The translations under genes were made by a program, and so were the position numbers. This document shows positions 11,072 through 21,989 of a stretch of 64,000 bases of DNA, in pieces; within the stretch, counting starts at the first letter, position 1; the number at the start of each line of letters is the position of its first letter. Below the pieces are notes generated by a model. The model was not told the origin of the DNA, did no database searches, and worked only from the letters and a program-made list of their open reading frames with translations. This stretch comes from Pictodentalium vernedei (Eukaryota; Mollusca; Scaphopoda; Dentaliida; Dentaliidae): assembly GCA_031216915.1 (NCBI GenBank), contig CM062294.1, positions 387,615,217 through 387,679,216 on the forward strand, given 5' to 3'.

Positions 11072-11704
11072 TGAATAGTAAAAAGGCTGGAGGGACAAGG
11101 ACATAGAGCAAAATGGAATACGCTCAATAAAATAAAATAGAGTCATCCCCTGTAGGGAAAAAGAAGTAATAGGCCTTACATGTATCTTTCTTATTTATGA
11201 TAAATTAGAAAGATACAACACCTTCCAAAATTGAGCTTCATACATCCATGTACTCTATTAATATCCAATATAATCCTTATACTAATAATTTTTAAAGTAA
11301 GCCAATAAATAAAGTAAGTCTATAGAATAGAGACTCTTATACTCCTAAAAGTGTCTGAGGATTGCATAATCATGTCCGTTGACATATGCAATATTCAAAA
11401 GCTATACTTTAAAAACTAAGACTTGAATGAATTTAAAAACCTAAACTTCTCACTAAACAACCATCCCAATAACAGCTCAGAATAACTAACTCTGGAGGAG
11501 GTATCCCCTTGTTTTCATAGTAAAACAGGTGACCCAAGGGAACACCCTCCCCCCCCCCCCCTTTTTCTTGCCCTGGGTCAAATAGCCCAGAGCGAAGAGG
11601 GCAGCAGAACGGAGACACTGCCGAAACAGACAGCCTACCTAGCTATAGTAGCAACTGTTAAGTGAATGACATTCTGAGCAGTAGATAATAGACCTAACAA
11701 TAGA

Positions 11705-12745
11705 GGCCTCCAGAAATGGACTCGATATTTCTGAGATAAAATTCATGAATGTGGATGGCTGAGCGCAATGAGCGGCCTTCAAAAATCTATAATAGCGACA
11801 CTATTAATGTAAGCCCAAGAAGTAGAAGAGCTCTTACTTCATGAGCCGAAATCTTAAGCACAACTGCTAAGTCAATGATATACCATAAGCAGTACCGATA
11901 GTAAATAGAATCCATTAACAATAAAATGGAGCGTAACGTCCTTCTACTAGGCATCAAAGACAGAAGAAGCTCACGCCCATAGTAATAAACAGATATCTGT
12001 TTATAAATACATAAACTGTACCCGGAAAGAGTAAAGGCCTATGCCCATACGAAGATGGAAGGACCTTAAAATAATAGGTTCCGGATAATAGGAGCCTAAC
12101 TCTTATGCAAAAATCCAACCTAAATAGTAACGGAAGTAGTGATTCCGAAACTACGAAAGTGAAAATCATCCATCGATAGTGCATGAAACTCACTGACACT
12201 ACAGTAAAAGAGAAACCAACAGAATTACTGTCTAAAAGGTCAGAATTTGAAAACTACTGTTTCCAGAGGCTCAAATGATTACTTAGCTAAATAAGAACCG
12301 AAGTTAAAATTCATATAGGAATTTAATCTAAAGATTCTAAGTCTATTTATCAAAAAGTTACTAACTGACTTAGATAAAGAGACAAAAGACTCAATTGTAA
12401 ACTATCGTAGAGTGCATAGGTATGAGGTAACATAAACCTATAACCTAAATAATAACAGGCTGCAGTAGATCTTGTGAAACAAGTATACTAAAAAATTGCA
12501 ATGAGTAGTATGGAGGGATCAACAATATGAACATAATGATCCCTACACCACGACGGAAGAGCCTCCACTTTAGCCGCATAGAATAGCGAAGAAGAGGATC
12601 TCCTATAGTAAGAAATCGCGTCCAAAGCTCGTCCAGTACAGTGCATACAATGCAATACGGACCACACAACGGAATACATGAAGGTTGCGACCTTGCGGGT
12701 TGTGATAAAGATGACACGATTTACCCAGTGAAAAAAGATCCTCAC
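11705..12745 (-). pseudogene. Tyrosine recombinase of DIRS A2, frameshifted
   Basis: The core-binding block LKWRLFRRGVG then PPYYSLQFFSILV is read at 12717-12445, with a frameshift after RLFRR relative to A1. The AHEVR codons lie at about 11848-11831. The segment around the catalytic tyrosine (about 11770-11710) has lost one A relative to A1. The protein is not functional as it stands. Confidence 0.65.
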
Positions 12746-12919
12746 ATAGAGGAAGATTTCACGTTAAGACCCACAGTAGACAAGAGAGTAAATTACCCAT
12801 GATCTCTGTGAAGATAGAGATGCTATCAACAGAAATGTATTGTGGTTGTTTATCTTAGCAATACCTGCTGAAACAACAGCGCCGGAGGATACGCGTATCC
12901 TATCATTCCGTCCTATAGA

Positions 12920-13090
12920 TCAATAGAGCGTTAACAACATTAGCTCAGAGATCTGGACAAGCCAACACATACGTCTGCAATTGATTAGCAAACTGTGTCG
13001 TAAATAAATCATCATTGGGCGCTCCCATAGATAGCAAATCTGATTGAATACTGGTTTGTTGAGAGTCCATTCTGACAGCAACAAGCGACC
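12920..13090 (-). pseudogene. RNase H C-terminal remnant of DIRS A2
   Basis: Only the last part is left. The blocks read TSIQSDLLSMGAPNDDLFTT then QFANQLQTYVLACPDL, which correspond to the WG.P..DLFAT..N..L..Y segment that closes DIRS RNase H. Upstream RNase H has gone with the 3.2-kb deletion. Confidence 0.65.
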
Positions 13091-13872
13091 CGTAGGAGAA
13101 ATTGATAAAGTAGAGTGACCCTGCGGGGAAAGGACCGGAGTGTCCAAATCCCCAATAACATACCGTGACATACGCTTCCCATATTGTCATCGAAATCATA
13201 CGATACAGAACAGGAGTTAATGCGAGTACACTGACCACATATAGAATGATTATAAAGTCAGAGGAAGACTTCCTCTTAATACAATTGATCAATATCCTTT
13301 CACTGTGAAAAGAAAACAAGTCCTGGTACTCGCACTAACCCCTGGCAATCAAAATACATAATAATAATATGATCCATTAATATAGAAAAAATAATTGAAA
13401 TCAAAATATTTTGAAAAAATATTTTTTCAGAACAGCCCAAGTTTCTGAAAAGTAACGTTGAGCCCCAATGGATCCCAAGCCTAAGTGTGGACAAAAATTT
13501 TAAAAATATTTTAAACAATTTATTCAACACTTACGAACAATAATAATGTATCTAGTTATGATTAAAATAACATCAAGATATTATTTTCCAGAAATCCCCC
13601 CCTCACACAGAGGGCTGTTGTAAATGTAAACAATGAGTGTAAAAACACTAAAATAAGACTCCAGGCACCCAGGCCCGAAATCAGTTACCAAAAATACACT
13701 ATCTGATGCAAAACAGAGACTTCCAGGGAAGAAACTGCAGAACATCAGATGGTAGATGCAGAACACAATGCCGAACCACCCGTAGGTGAAGACGTAAACA
13801 TGGGGAAAAGAACAGAATTCATTCTGTTATTCAGCTAAAACTCCCAAGAAAATTCAGTAATAATAATTACAA

Positions 13873-14907
13873 TGAAAGTGTCAATGACACTGTAGCTCAA
13901 CTTGACAAACTTGAACTTGGTAAGTTATAAATGAAATGGCAAAATTGAAGATCATTGGTACCAGTGTCATTTTTTTTTGCCAGTGGCAACATTTTTTGAC
14001 AGAAACTGAAGAAAATCGATAGCTCCCATCTAGAGGCCTTCCCAAACAAGCATGCCAGGTTTCAAAGCAATCCGATCATAAATGTGCCCTGTAGGGTGTA
14101 CAAAAGGGAAATATTGTGGTCTGACTCGACTAAATTCTCAGAACGTTGGCCGTGGCAACATTTTTTGACGGAAATTGAAGAAAATCGATAGCTCCCATCT
14201 AGAGGTCTCCCCCAAACAAGCATACCAGGTTTCAAAGCAATCAAATCATAAATGTGCCCTGTAGGGTGTGCCAAAGGGAAATATTGTGGTCTGACTAAAC
14301 TGAGTTCTAAAAACGTTGGCCACGGCAACATTTTTTGACAGAAATTGAAGAAAATCGATAGCTCCCATCTGGAGGTCACCCCAAACAAGCATGCCAGGTT
14401 TCAAAGCAATCCGATCATAAATGTACCCTGTAGGGTGTGCCAATGGGAAATATTGAGTCTTCTGACTAAACTAAGTTCTAAGAATGTTGGCCGCGGCAAC
14501 ATTTTTTGACAGAAATTGAAGAAAATCGATAGCTCCCATCTAGAGGTATCCCCAAACGAGCGTACCAGGTTTCAAAGCAATCTGATCATAAATGGGCCCT
14601 GTCGGGTGTGCCAAAGGGAAATATTGAGGTCTGACTAAACTAAGTTCTACGAACGTTGGCCGTGGCAACATTTATTGCCGGAAATTGAAGGAAATCGATA
14701 GCTCCCATCTAGAGGTCACCCTAAATAAGAATACCACATTTCAAAGCAATCAAATCATAAATGTGCCCTGTAGGGTGTGCCAAAGGGAAATATTGTGGTT
14801 TGACTAAACTAAGTTCTAAGAACGTTGGCTGCGGCAACATTTTTTGACGTACGCCGACGGACGAGAAGTGATGGCAATAGCTCAGCTTGACTTTGTCAAG
14901 TTGAGCT
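13873..14907 (+). mobile_element. Helentron-like tandem-repeat element inserted in DIRS A2
   Basis: Copies A1, A4 and A5 show the empty site ATTAC-AAAAA-CTATGCC (for example 10521-10537). In A2 the A-run is split by this element. Near its left end it has TAGCTCAACTTGACAAA (about 13892-13908), the complement of the 3' hairpin arm TTTGTCAAGTTGAGCTA. It then has about five units of 169-171 bp, counted from ACATTTTTTGAC at 13989, 14158, 14329, 14499, 14669 and 14838, then GACGGACGAGAAG and a terminal hairpin. Subterminal inverted repeats, a 3' hairpin, tandem core and A/T insertion fit a non-autonomous Helentron (Pearl-like). Class is inferred; boundaries are seen. Confidence 0.65.
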
Positions 14908-15231
14908 AAAAACTATGCCAAAAGCATGGGAGAATAGCAAGGGGGGACTTAAAGGACAGGGAGAGAGGAAAACACTTAAAAAACAGTGTAACTAAATAAA
15001 CAGAATGACAACAAAATGGCTGCTGCCTCGAAAATAGGTAACTTAACATAATTTCATTAAAAAATTTTAAGTTACAGCCCTGATAATATTCTGTCACACA
15101 TTTTTTTCCTCTCCTCCTTCTCTATCCTCCTTAGAATCACCATTTCACTAATATTTATGTGTCTGGCATCATTTAAACTGAGATTTATAAGCACAAAGAT
15201 CAGTCAGATGTTAACTGATGAAGGGCCAAAC

Positions 15232-15434
15232 TTAGAATGATTAATGGCGCCAATTTCGGAACGTCCTTGACACTGCGCATGCGCAGTAGGGGCGAAGTGT
15301 GGAGGGCCTTTCAGGACATGTTTTCTTTGGTTTTAGATGCAAATTTTGGGGATTGGGGGGCAAAATTTGTGTTTGGCCCTATATTTTAAGAGTTAGCACC
15401 AGCTATGTCTGGGTCATTGGTACAGTATAAAAAT
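15232..15434. repeat. DIRS A2 high-coordinate ITR
   Basis: Inverted partner of 10683-10910. It has the NRF-1-like palindrome at 15274-15285. Its outer edge CAGTATAAAAAT is the complement of the right half of the ICR. Confidence 0.88.
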
Positions 15435-15567
15435 ATACTCAGGTTACATATCATCTTTGAAATATAATTTAGCAATCTATAGGTTAAATAAAATACAATT
15501 GATTCATTACTTATCATGAAAATACAGGAAATTTACCCGAGTCTGGTTTATTGAATATTTCTGTTAA

Positions 15568-15809
15568 ACCTTTACCCAACGAATCGGCCACATCCGCCTG
15601 CGTAATATGCAAATTCAGCAGCTGAAAAAATACTATTTTTCAAAAAATTTCAATAAAACCATATCATGTGACCCCTCTTTGGAACGAGCTCGTTGAGCTC
15701 GTTCCAATGAGGGGTCACATGATATGGTTTTATTGAAATTGTTTGAAAAATTAAAAAAAAATGATATTTAAAATAATAAATTTTGATATCGTCTGCGTTG
15801 GGTAAAGGG
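15568..15809. mobile_element. Foldback MITE with TTAA target site duplication
   Basis: TTAA (15564-15567 and 15810-15813) flanks a 242-bp palindromic element whose ends read CCTTTACCCAACG and CGTTGGGTAAAGG. The centre is a strong stem made of CCATATCATGTGACCCCTC and its complement around GAACGAGCTCGTTGAGCTCG. TTAA duplication with CCCTTT-type ends points to piggyBac-related mobilisation. A dozen related copies or halves occur in the window. Confidence 0.8.
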
Positions 15810-15813
15810 TTAA

Positions 15814-16551
15814 ATGCATATTATCCACAAGTAAAGCAGCAATTTACTTAACTCATGAAGTTTTGCTACAAGCCTGGAAAATAAGCATGATTTTACTGAA
15901 CATCACATACTGCTGTGGACTTGTGGCTAGCAAATGTTTATAGCCTTGAGTGAAAAGTCAGACGACACTGTATTAAATCACACACCAGTATACTGGACTT
16001 CAGATTCCTAGGTGTTAACAGGATTTTATTGTACTTATGTCAAAAAAAGAAAAAGTTTTAGTTCTCAGACCATCCCTCACTGAAATTAAGCCTCCTCATT
16101 GAACATTTTTATTGGCTTGCAGTGTGTTCCAAAATTAGTATAATATCATAAGACTTGAAAATTTAACTTTTTTATTAATGAATATTTATTTACACATGTT
16201 TGCATCAGAGAATGATTAAAAACAGTGTCTGTTTATTATAACTGATTTGTAAATATCTAGTTTGTAATGTTCTGTAGAAAATAACTCAAATATTATGTGG
16301 ATGGTATTTATTTCTTTGAAAAAGTTGAATAAACAGAACTGAACTCAAATGTATCTGATATTTCTTTATTAACTGGTAAAGTGCTAAATTATTCTTGGCT
16401 GCTTAAATTTGTTCACAGGTCTTGCCTTGTTATAATTTATGGGGAAGTACCTTTTGGTACTCTTCCATAAGCTATAACATGGCAAAACAATACCAATGAA
16501 ATAAATTCATTTCAAAGATAAAGTGAACCACATCCACAGAATATGAAACCT
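15814..16551. other. No gene seen
   Basis: AT-rich spacer between two foldback MITEs. A short stretch near 16370-16430 (ACTGGTAAAGTGCTAAATTATT) resembles 37818-37840, so it is probably an old dispersed repeat. A hairpin-like pair GGGGAAGTACC/GGTACTCTTCC lies near 16441-16468. No coding signal is present. Confidence 0.45.
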
Positions 16552-16555
16552 TTAA

Positions 16556-16796
16556 CCCTTTACCCAACGCAGACGATTTCAAAATTTATTATTTTAAATA
16601 TCATTTTTTTAATTTTTACAAAAAATTTCAACAAAACCATATCATGTGACCCCTCTTTGGAATGAGCTTGATGAGCTCGTTCCAAAGAGGGGTCACATGA
16701 TATGGTTTTGTTGAAATTTTTCGAAAAATAATATTTTTTTAGCAGCTGAATTTGCAAATTATGCCGGCGGATGCGGGCGATTCATTGGGTAAAGGG
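16556..16796. mobile_element. Foldback MITE with TTAA target site duplication
   Basis: A 241-bp copy of the same family as 15568-15809 in the opposite orientation, with TTAA at 16552-16555 and 16797-16800. Ends CCCTTTACCCAACG and TTGGGTAAAGGG are intact, and the central long stem is present. Confidence 0.82.
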
Positions 16797-16820
16797 TTAA
16801 GCTCTGGTATCTGCACTTAA

Positions 16821-17301
16821 CCCTTTGGACCATGACTACCCTATATGGTCAGCTCCCACACCCTGGCTTCCCGGAAGAATATGACTAAAATATAGATATT
16901 GATAAATTTTTAACTTTAGGCTGTTTTTGTGTTTATATTCATGTATTTGAAAATAACTGATACAGGTTCGTTATCAGAATCATCATTTGGGGCATTGTTT
17001 ATATCAAAACCAACTTGCCTGCCATGCCCCCTTACATGCCCCCTATATCACCCCTTCCATGGGTTCAACCTTGATCAAGACCCAAGGTAACACTTAGTCT
17101 GGCTCTAATAGCATCCTGCCCATCATCCAAATCACTATTTATTTGTAAACTCGAACTTTCTTTTTCTGTTTCAAATTCATCAGTCCCGTAATTATCCCTA
17201 TTCACTTCCCCCATGTCCGAATCCATAATGTAACTCAATACTTCATCAGTTGACAAACATTTTTGAGCCACTGTGAAGGAAAATGCAAAACAAAAACACA
17301 T
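16821..17301 (-). pseudogene. piggyBac-type transposon remnant with N-terminal transposase fragment
   Basis: TTAA at 16817-16820 is followed by CCCTTTGGACCATGACTACC, which has the form of a piggyBac end. On the minus strand, 17277-17065 reads CLSTDEVLSYIMDSD followed by an acidic stretch. This resembles the acidic N-terminus of piggyBac/PGBD transposases that starts with an F/L-ST-DEVL motif. A polypyrimidine-AG acceptor-like site precedes it. The catalytic DDD domain is absent; only about 240 bp lies between this fragment and the TTAA end, so it would be a deletion derivative. I find no matching right end. The call is tentative. Confidence 0.4.
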
Positions 17302-17680
17302 GTTGACTTTTGTGTTATCCCCCCTTCACCAGTAGCATTAAATTTGACAAAAAAAGTCGGAATGTTACCTGGCAATATCCCAAGTCTAGTTTACCAGCCA
17401 CTCTGGAATTATTCAGTTTATTACATGCCAGTTCTATGTAATCTCAATCTACAGCAACACTAAACCATGTGGAAAATGAAAATCGGTTTCACACATTTGT
17501 GCGGAATGGAAATCCTTGACGGCCTATGTTCAAATAGAAGCAAAATTTCATTGAAATTTTCTACAAATTGTGCACCACAATTACAATTTGAATCACTAAT
17601 GATAGCTAAAATAGTAACACTGGTTCCTCTCGCAAATTTGGTTGACGATAAAATGTGTTCTTTTTGTTGATAGCTTGTCC

Positions 17681-17740
17681 CCTGAATTCCAATGCGTTCT
17701 ATGTGCTGATGGCACATAGAATACACTGGAACTCAGGGGA
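17681..17740. repeat. Imperfect hairpin
   Basis: Arms CCCCTGAATTCCAATGCG with TTCTATGTGC, and GCACATAGAA with CACTGGAACTCAGGGG, pair around TGATG. The stem is about 27 bp with few mismatches. No flanking duplication was noted. Confidence 0.65.
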
Positions 17741-17828
17741 TGACTGTTGTCAAATGAATTCCTGAATGTCCTTCTAATAACAGCTTTTATAGATGTGAAG
17801 GCATGTAATAAACACAGAATGACACACA

Positions 17829-17981
17829 AGTGTGAATGGGTTACTCGATATGGCACTTGTGCCATTGCAGAAGGATAAGCCTCTCTTTTTATCCTTTCGC
17901 ACTTGTGCCATTGCAGAAGGATAAGCCTCTCTTTTTAGCCTTCCGCACTTGCACTTGTGCCATATCGATAACCCATTCACA
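17829..17981. repeat. Foldback enclosing two direct repeats
   Basis: The outer arms GTGTGAATGGGTTACTCGAT and ATCGATAACCCATTCACAC, extended by GGCACTTGTGCC-type sequence, flank two near-identical 49-bp direct repeats (GCACTTGTGCCATTGCAGAA then GGATAAGCCTCTCTTTTT). It may be a small foldback transposon with an amplified core. No coding potential. Confidence 0.7.
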
Positions 17982-18469
17982 CGCATAAATATGGGCTTCC
18001 CTCACTCAATCAGTCAACAAACAAACAAAAAATGACTGAAAACATTATTGTTAATCAACGATTACTTTTGAAAAAAATGTAGTCACCAGATCATTATCCA
18101 TGGGTAGGAAAGAATTAACTCAATTAACTTAGACCTGAGACCAGAGATAAAAAACATGTGCTTCTGGTTTGTCATGCTACTCAGAACGGAATAGAATTCA
18201 AACACAGTGCAGGGCTTTTCCAATTAAATTGACCAGAACAATTGCAAACTCAAAATAGATGGGACTGTCAGCAGCAGGATGAATGTTCATATTGCCATTA
18301 TCAATAAACAAAACCACTCAAGCCTGTAACAACTGGCATGAGCTTAGCCAGCCAATGGCTCTGAATATCATTGTCTTCTCAGGTATTCACAACCACAATG
18401 AGTGATTGATAAAACCGCATAATTTTTATACAGTAGACCCCTTAATTGAACAGTAACTTTGCCAGGAAA
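17982..18469. other. No gene seen
   Basis: Sequence without an open frame, hairpin or recognised repeat up to the start of DIRS family B. The last 40 nt (CTTAATTGAACAG) resemble repeats near 26650 and 27040, so the insertion probably landed in an older dispersed repeat. Confidence 0.45.
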
Positions 18470-18670
18470 ATTATAAATTCATAATAATTTGTATATTTTT
18501 TATACTTACCAATGGCCCAGACTTAGCTGGTGCTAATTCAAAAATATCTAGGGCCAAACACAAATTTTGCCCCCTCCAATCCCCCAAATTTGCATGCAAA
18601 ACCGAAAATTAAAAGTCCTATCTGGCCTTCCATACATTTAGTCTCTGTGACTGGAATTGGCACCAACATC
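18470..18670. repeat. DIRS B low-coordinate ITR
   Basis: TATTTTTTATACTTACCAAT, then a GGCCCAGACTTAGCTGGTGC segment and CAAACACAAATTTTGCCCCC correspond to the family A ITR and, inverted, to about 26060-26270. The NRF-1-like palindrome is missing on this side. Confidence 0.75.
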
Positions 18671-18747
18671 AGTCTTTGTAAAAGAGAGTATTACATAATA
18701 ATTCAGCGGGGAGGTATGAGTGCCCACTCATGGGAGGGCCATCTCCA

Positions 18748-18835
18748 TCTGGGCATTTGGTAAGTATAAAAAATATACAAATTATTATGAATTTATAATA
18801 TTTTTATACTACAACCCAATGGTCCAGTCTTAGCT
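18748..18835. repeat. DIRS B ICR
   Basis: The left half (TGGTAAGTATAAAAAATATA onward to AATTTATAAT) inverts the element's own low-coordinate edge. The right half (ATTTTTATACTACAACCC) inverts the high-coordinate edge GGTTGTAGCATAAAAAT. The sequence differs from family A, but it matches its own termini. Confidence 0.8.
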
Positions 18836-20820
18836 GAATCGTAAAAAGGTGGAGGGCCTAGGACTTCCGAAATAGTAGATCAACATAGTTCCAATCCTGC
18901 AATCCAAGATGAAAGGAAATTAGAATAATTAGGAATTACATGTATGTCTCTCAATACAGTAATAGAGGAGACATATCCTAAATAAGGAGCCCCATTTAAG
19001 TAATTCCTTATTCTAAGCATGAAGACTATGCTAATTAGGATGTAACGAGTTCCTAATTTTTAAGGCTAGTTTGGACTAAGCCCCAAAAATTAGGATGGCA
19101 TATCTGAGAATGAGAGAAAATCCTCCACAAACATACGCCATACAACACTTCAGCTGTATGCAGGATATAATTACAGACAAAACAGCTTCTGTCATAGTTA
19201 CTACATACTTATCAAGCCAGAGAAGAGGTAAAAATCCCCCCCCCCACACTTTCTTTTGAAGGAATCTTCAAAAGAAAGAGGGGAGAGCTCTGGAATCAGT
19301 AAGAGCGGTACCAAAAAACAATATAAATACTCGTCGAACAGGCACTCAGGTATTAATCCATGATTAATAAATGGTGCTTAACACAACTTCAGAAGTTAAG
19401 GCTATAGTGGCAATCCTGGTAATTAATATTGGCCACTATATAACGTACACCGCAGACGGCGTACACAGATATGTCGAAAACTGGTTGTATAAAATATAAC
19501 ATACACATGTTCAATCGAGCCATAATGAATGATCTCTGGAGAGAAAACACACTTCCGAGGTAACCCACAGGCGACCTCTGTACAATAAATTCCAGTAACA
19601 ACACTCTCCAACGTGTACTATCCGATATGTATGACCATAAACACATGTGAATATGTGATTTGCGTACTGACATAATAGAAACCTGGATCTAGAAATGGAA
19701 GTAGGTATGATTAACAGGCTCCGACACGGACCGCCCCCGAAATAGTTCATAATTTCAAGGTCCATAAAATACAATAAAGCTTTAGCCTAATAATTATAAT
19801 GCGCGAGAGCATTAAAATCCAGCATGTAATCATCTGAATACCAGTTAACTGGTTATGCAGCGTCCGAGGTACCCAAAGAGTAGCAATTTAATTATGATGA
19901 AATAAGCGCTTGTATATAACAAATCAACAAATAATCACAGGAAACTAATCCAACTAAAAAGCGGATGTGCCCATGAGTTCGCCATAGCACACGACCCAAA
20001 TGCATAGTATGTATGTATTAAACTATATGAGGCTTGCGGGAAGAAAACTACGTCTTGCTCGCTAATTGCCTCTAAACACATTGGCAGTGTGTGTGTGGGG
20101 GTGGGGGAGAATTCGAAGTCATATCGAAATCTCCTCATCCGCATTACTAAATCATCCCTGTGTTAGTCATCAAATAAAATAGGAATCGCAATGGTTCCCT
20201 CACGTCTAACCGACTCCATTATGCCACTATGGGCGGAGAAGGACGTGAAGAACAAAAACTTCGCCTGAAAATGAAGGTCCTCTCGTGGAGGAAGCTTCTT
20301 GGGAGTGTCCCATAACAGACACTTAAGAAAACTGATCCAAGGTTTCTGTGACGACAGAGGTGCTACTAACAAGATTCACAACGAGACTGTTTGATCTTAA
20401 ACATAATCCACTGAATCAAATGAATTGGAGGATATGCTTATCCTATCATTTAACCCCATGGGATCGGCAGAGCGTCAACTGCATGCGCTCAATGGTCTGG
20501 GCATGGCAACACAAATGACGGTAACTAATTGTTCCGGTGTGTCACAAACTTATCTATCATGGGGTGATCCCACTGGTAGCAAAACTGTCCAAATACTCGC
20601 TTGTTGAGCGTCTATTCCAACTGCAACAGGCGACCCTTCGAGGAGTGAGTCTGCTGGTATGTTCAGACGACCCAGTATATGATGGATAGAAAGATGAATA
20701 TGATGATACATGACGCAATAGAAAAATCTTCTCCGTTAGTTGGCATAACGGAAATGAATGGGTGCCGCCCTGGTTCCTGATGTACGCTACCACTGTCGAG
20801 TTGTCTGCCAATATCTGAAC

Positions 20821-21773
20821 CAAGGGCAGATCCAGAGGGGGGGGGGGGGGGGGGTAGGGACTAGGGGGACTAGTCCGCCCCCTCTCCCCGAGCCCACTAA
20901 AAAAAGTCATGCTCTTATTCTACACAATCTTGTCCTATAATGCCCCTCCTTAACTAATGACATCACGTTGCCAAATAAGGGACATGATCCTCTTTTAGAA
21001 TTCGCAGAATATCGGTTATTTATAGAACTGATGACAGTCACGTCTGCAAGTATCCACTGTCTGCAAAATCGATAGTTGAAAGTGGGACACAATGAAGCAA
21101 AGTATAAAAGAATATTTTGTCGCCACAAGACCGAAGAAATGGTATGTTCCTGGTATCATTATTTTTACATCGCATACCCCAAACTTCAAGTTAATGTTAA
21201 TGGGGAGCCAATATTTCCAGTCGCGTATGTTTCCAACTTCTAATTTTATTGAGGTCTTCTGGCCAAATAGACCAAGAATGCCAACAGTTTCCCAAATTTG
21301 TTGCCACTATACAGCCAGATAATGTAAGGTAAAAGAGGTTTCTTGTTTCTGGCGTTTCTGACAATTGATGTTCCCATAATGTCAAAGATCACTAATCTGT
21401 CATGGACAAAATATGACACAGACAGTCACCTATTCGCAAAAGTCACTTTTGCAAATAGGTGACGTTAATATTTTGTCCACAACAAACTAGCTCTATGACC
21501 AGAAGCTGTATGTGACAGTGTATGTGATGTATGGTTTGATAATTTTAACTTTTACAATGAAAAATGTGTGTTTTCCTTTCATCAATGCATATTCAATTGG
21601 AGGCCAGAACGCATTTAGAAGCCACCTCAGAGCACCTGAAAATCAAAAATTTTTGGGGGGAGAGGGGGGGATGGGTGGAGACCCCCCCCACAAACACACG
21701 TCCCTTTGGCATGTGCGGCAGTCGCCTTTGGATCACATCAGTACCCCCCGTATTTTAATTCCATGATCCGCCC
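20821..21773. mobile_element. Non-autonomous hAT-type element inserted in DIRS B
   Basis: The ends read CAAGGGCAGATCCAG and, inverted, GGGCGGATCATGG, which are hAT-like. The flanks ATCTGAAC (20813-20820) and ATGTGAAC (21774-21781) fit an 8-bp target site duplication with one change. Subterminal G-runs (20837-20854 and 21654-21668) are usual for this group. No transposase is present. The centre has a strong hairpin (see 21401-21480). Confidence 0.68.
21401..21480. repeat. Hairpin inside the hAT-type MITE
   Basis: GTCACCTATTCGCAAAAGT and ACTTTTGCAAATAGGTGAC pair almost perfectly. The outer TGGACAAAATAT and ATATTTTGTCCA extend the stem with a small bulge. Confidence 0.75.
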
Positions 21774-21989
21774 ATGTGAACAAGCGCGTCAGCTATAATG
21801 TGAATCCATTGATGTAGCGCAAACCATATTGACATCATTCCTTTGATGTTTATGTGTTTCTCCAGGAACGGAGGGTCCTTAACACCCTTGAATTTCGAGT
21901 CTGTCGGGCTCAGGGTTGCACCCCAAACTGTTGACTCGCATCTGTCATAACTGTGAAAGCCGGACCCTGCAGCTACAGCAGAACTCCCT

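Larger units (their letters stand above)
10683..15434 (-). mobile_element. DIRS family A copy A2, internally deleted
   Basis: Both ITRs and the ICR are present, but about 3.2 kb is missing compared with A1 (equivalent to about 6556-9746). The junction is near 13090, where the RNase H block is joined to the 5' part of the gag-like region. This creates the chimaeric 124-codon open frame 12945-13319, which should not be read as a gene. A Helentron-like element sits at 13873-14907. A2 and A4 share many small differences, including CATACAATGCAATACGG and GGTTTTAGATGC in the ITR. Confidence 0.85.

Noticed and set aside
12945-13319. 124-codon open frame in A2
   Set aside because: A fusion across the 3.2-kb deletion; half of it is the RNase H end and half is untranslated or gag-like sequence.
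17460-17726. Open frames around 17460-17726 on both strands
   Set aside because: They overlap an imperfect hairpin, match no motif I know and have no splice support.
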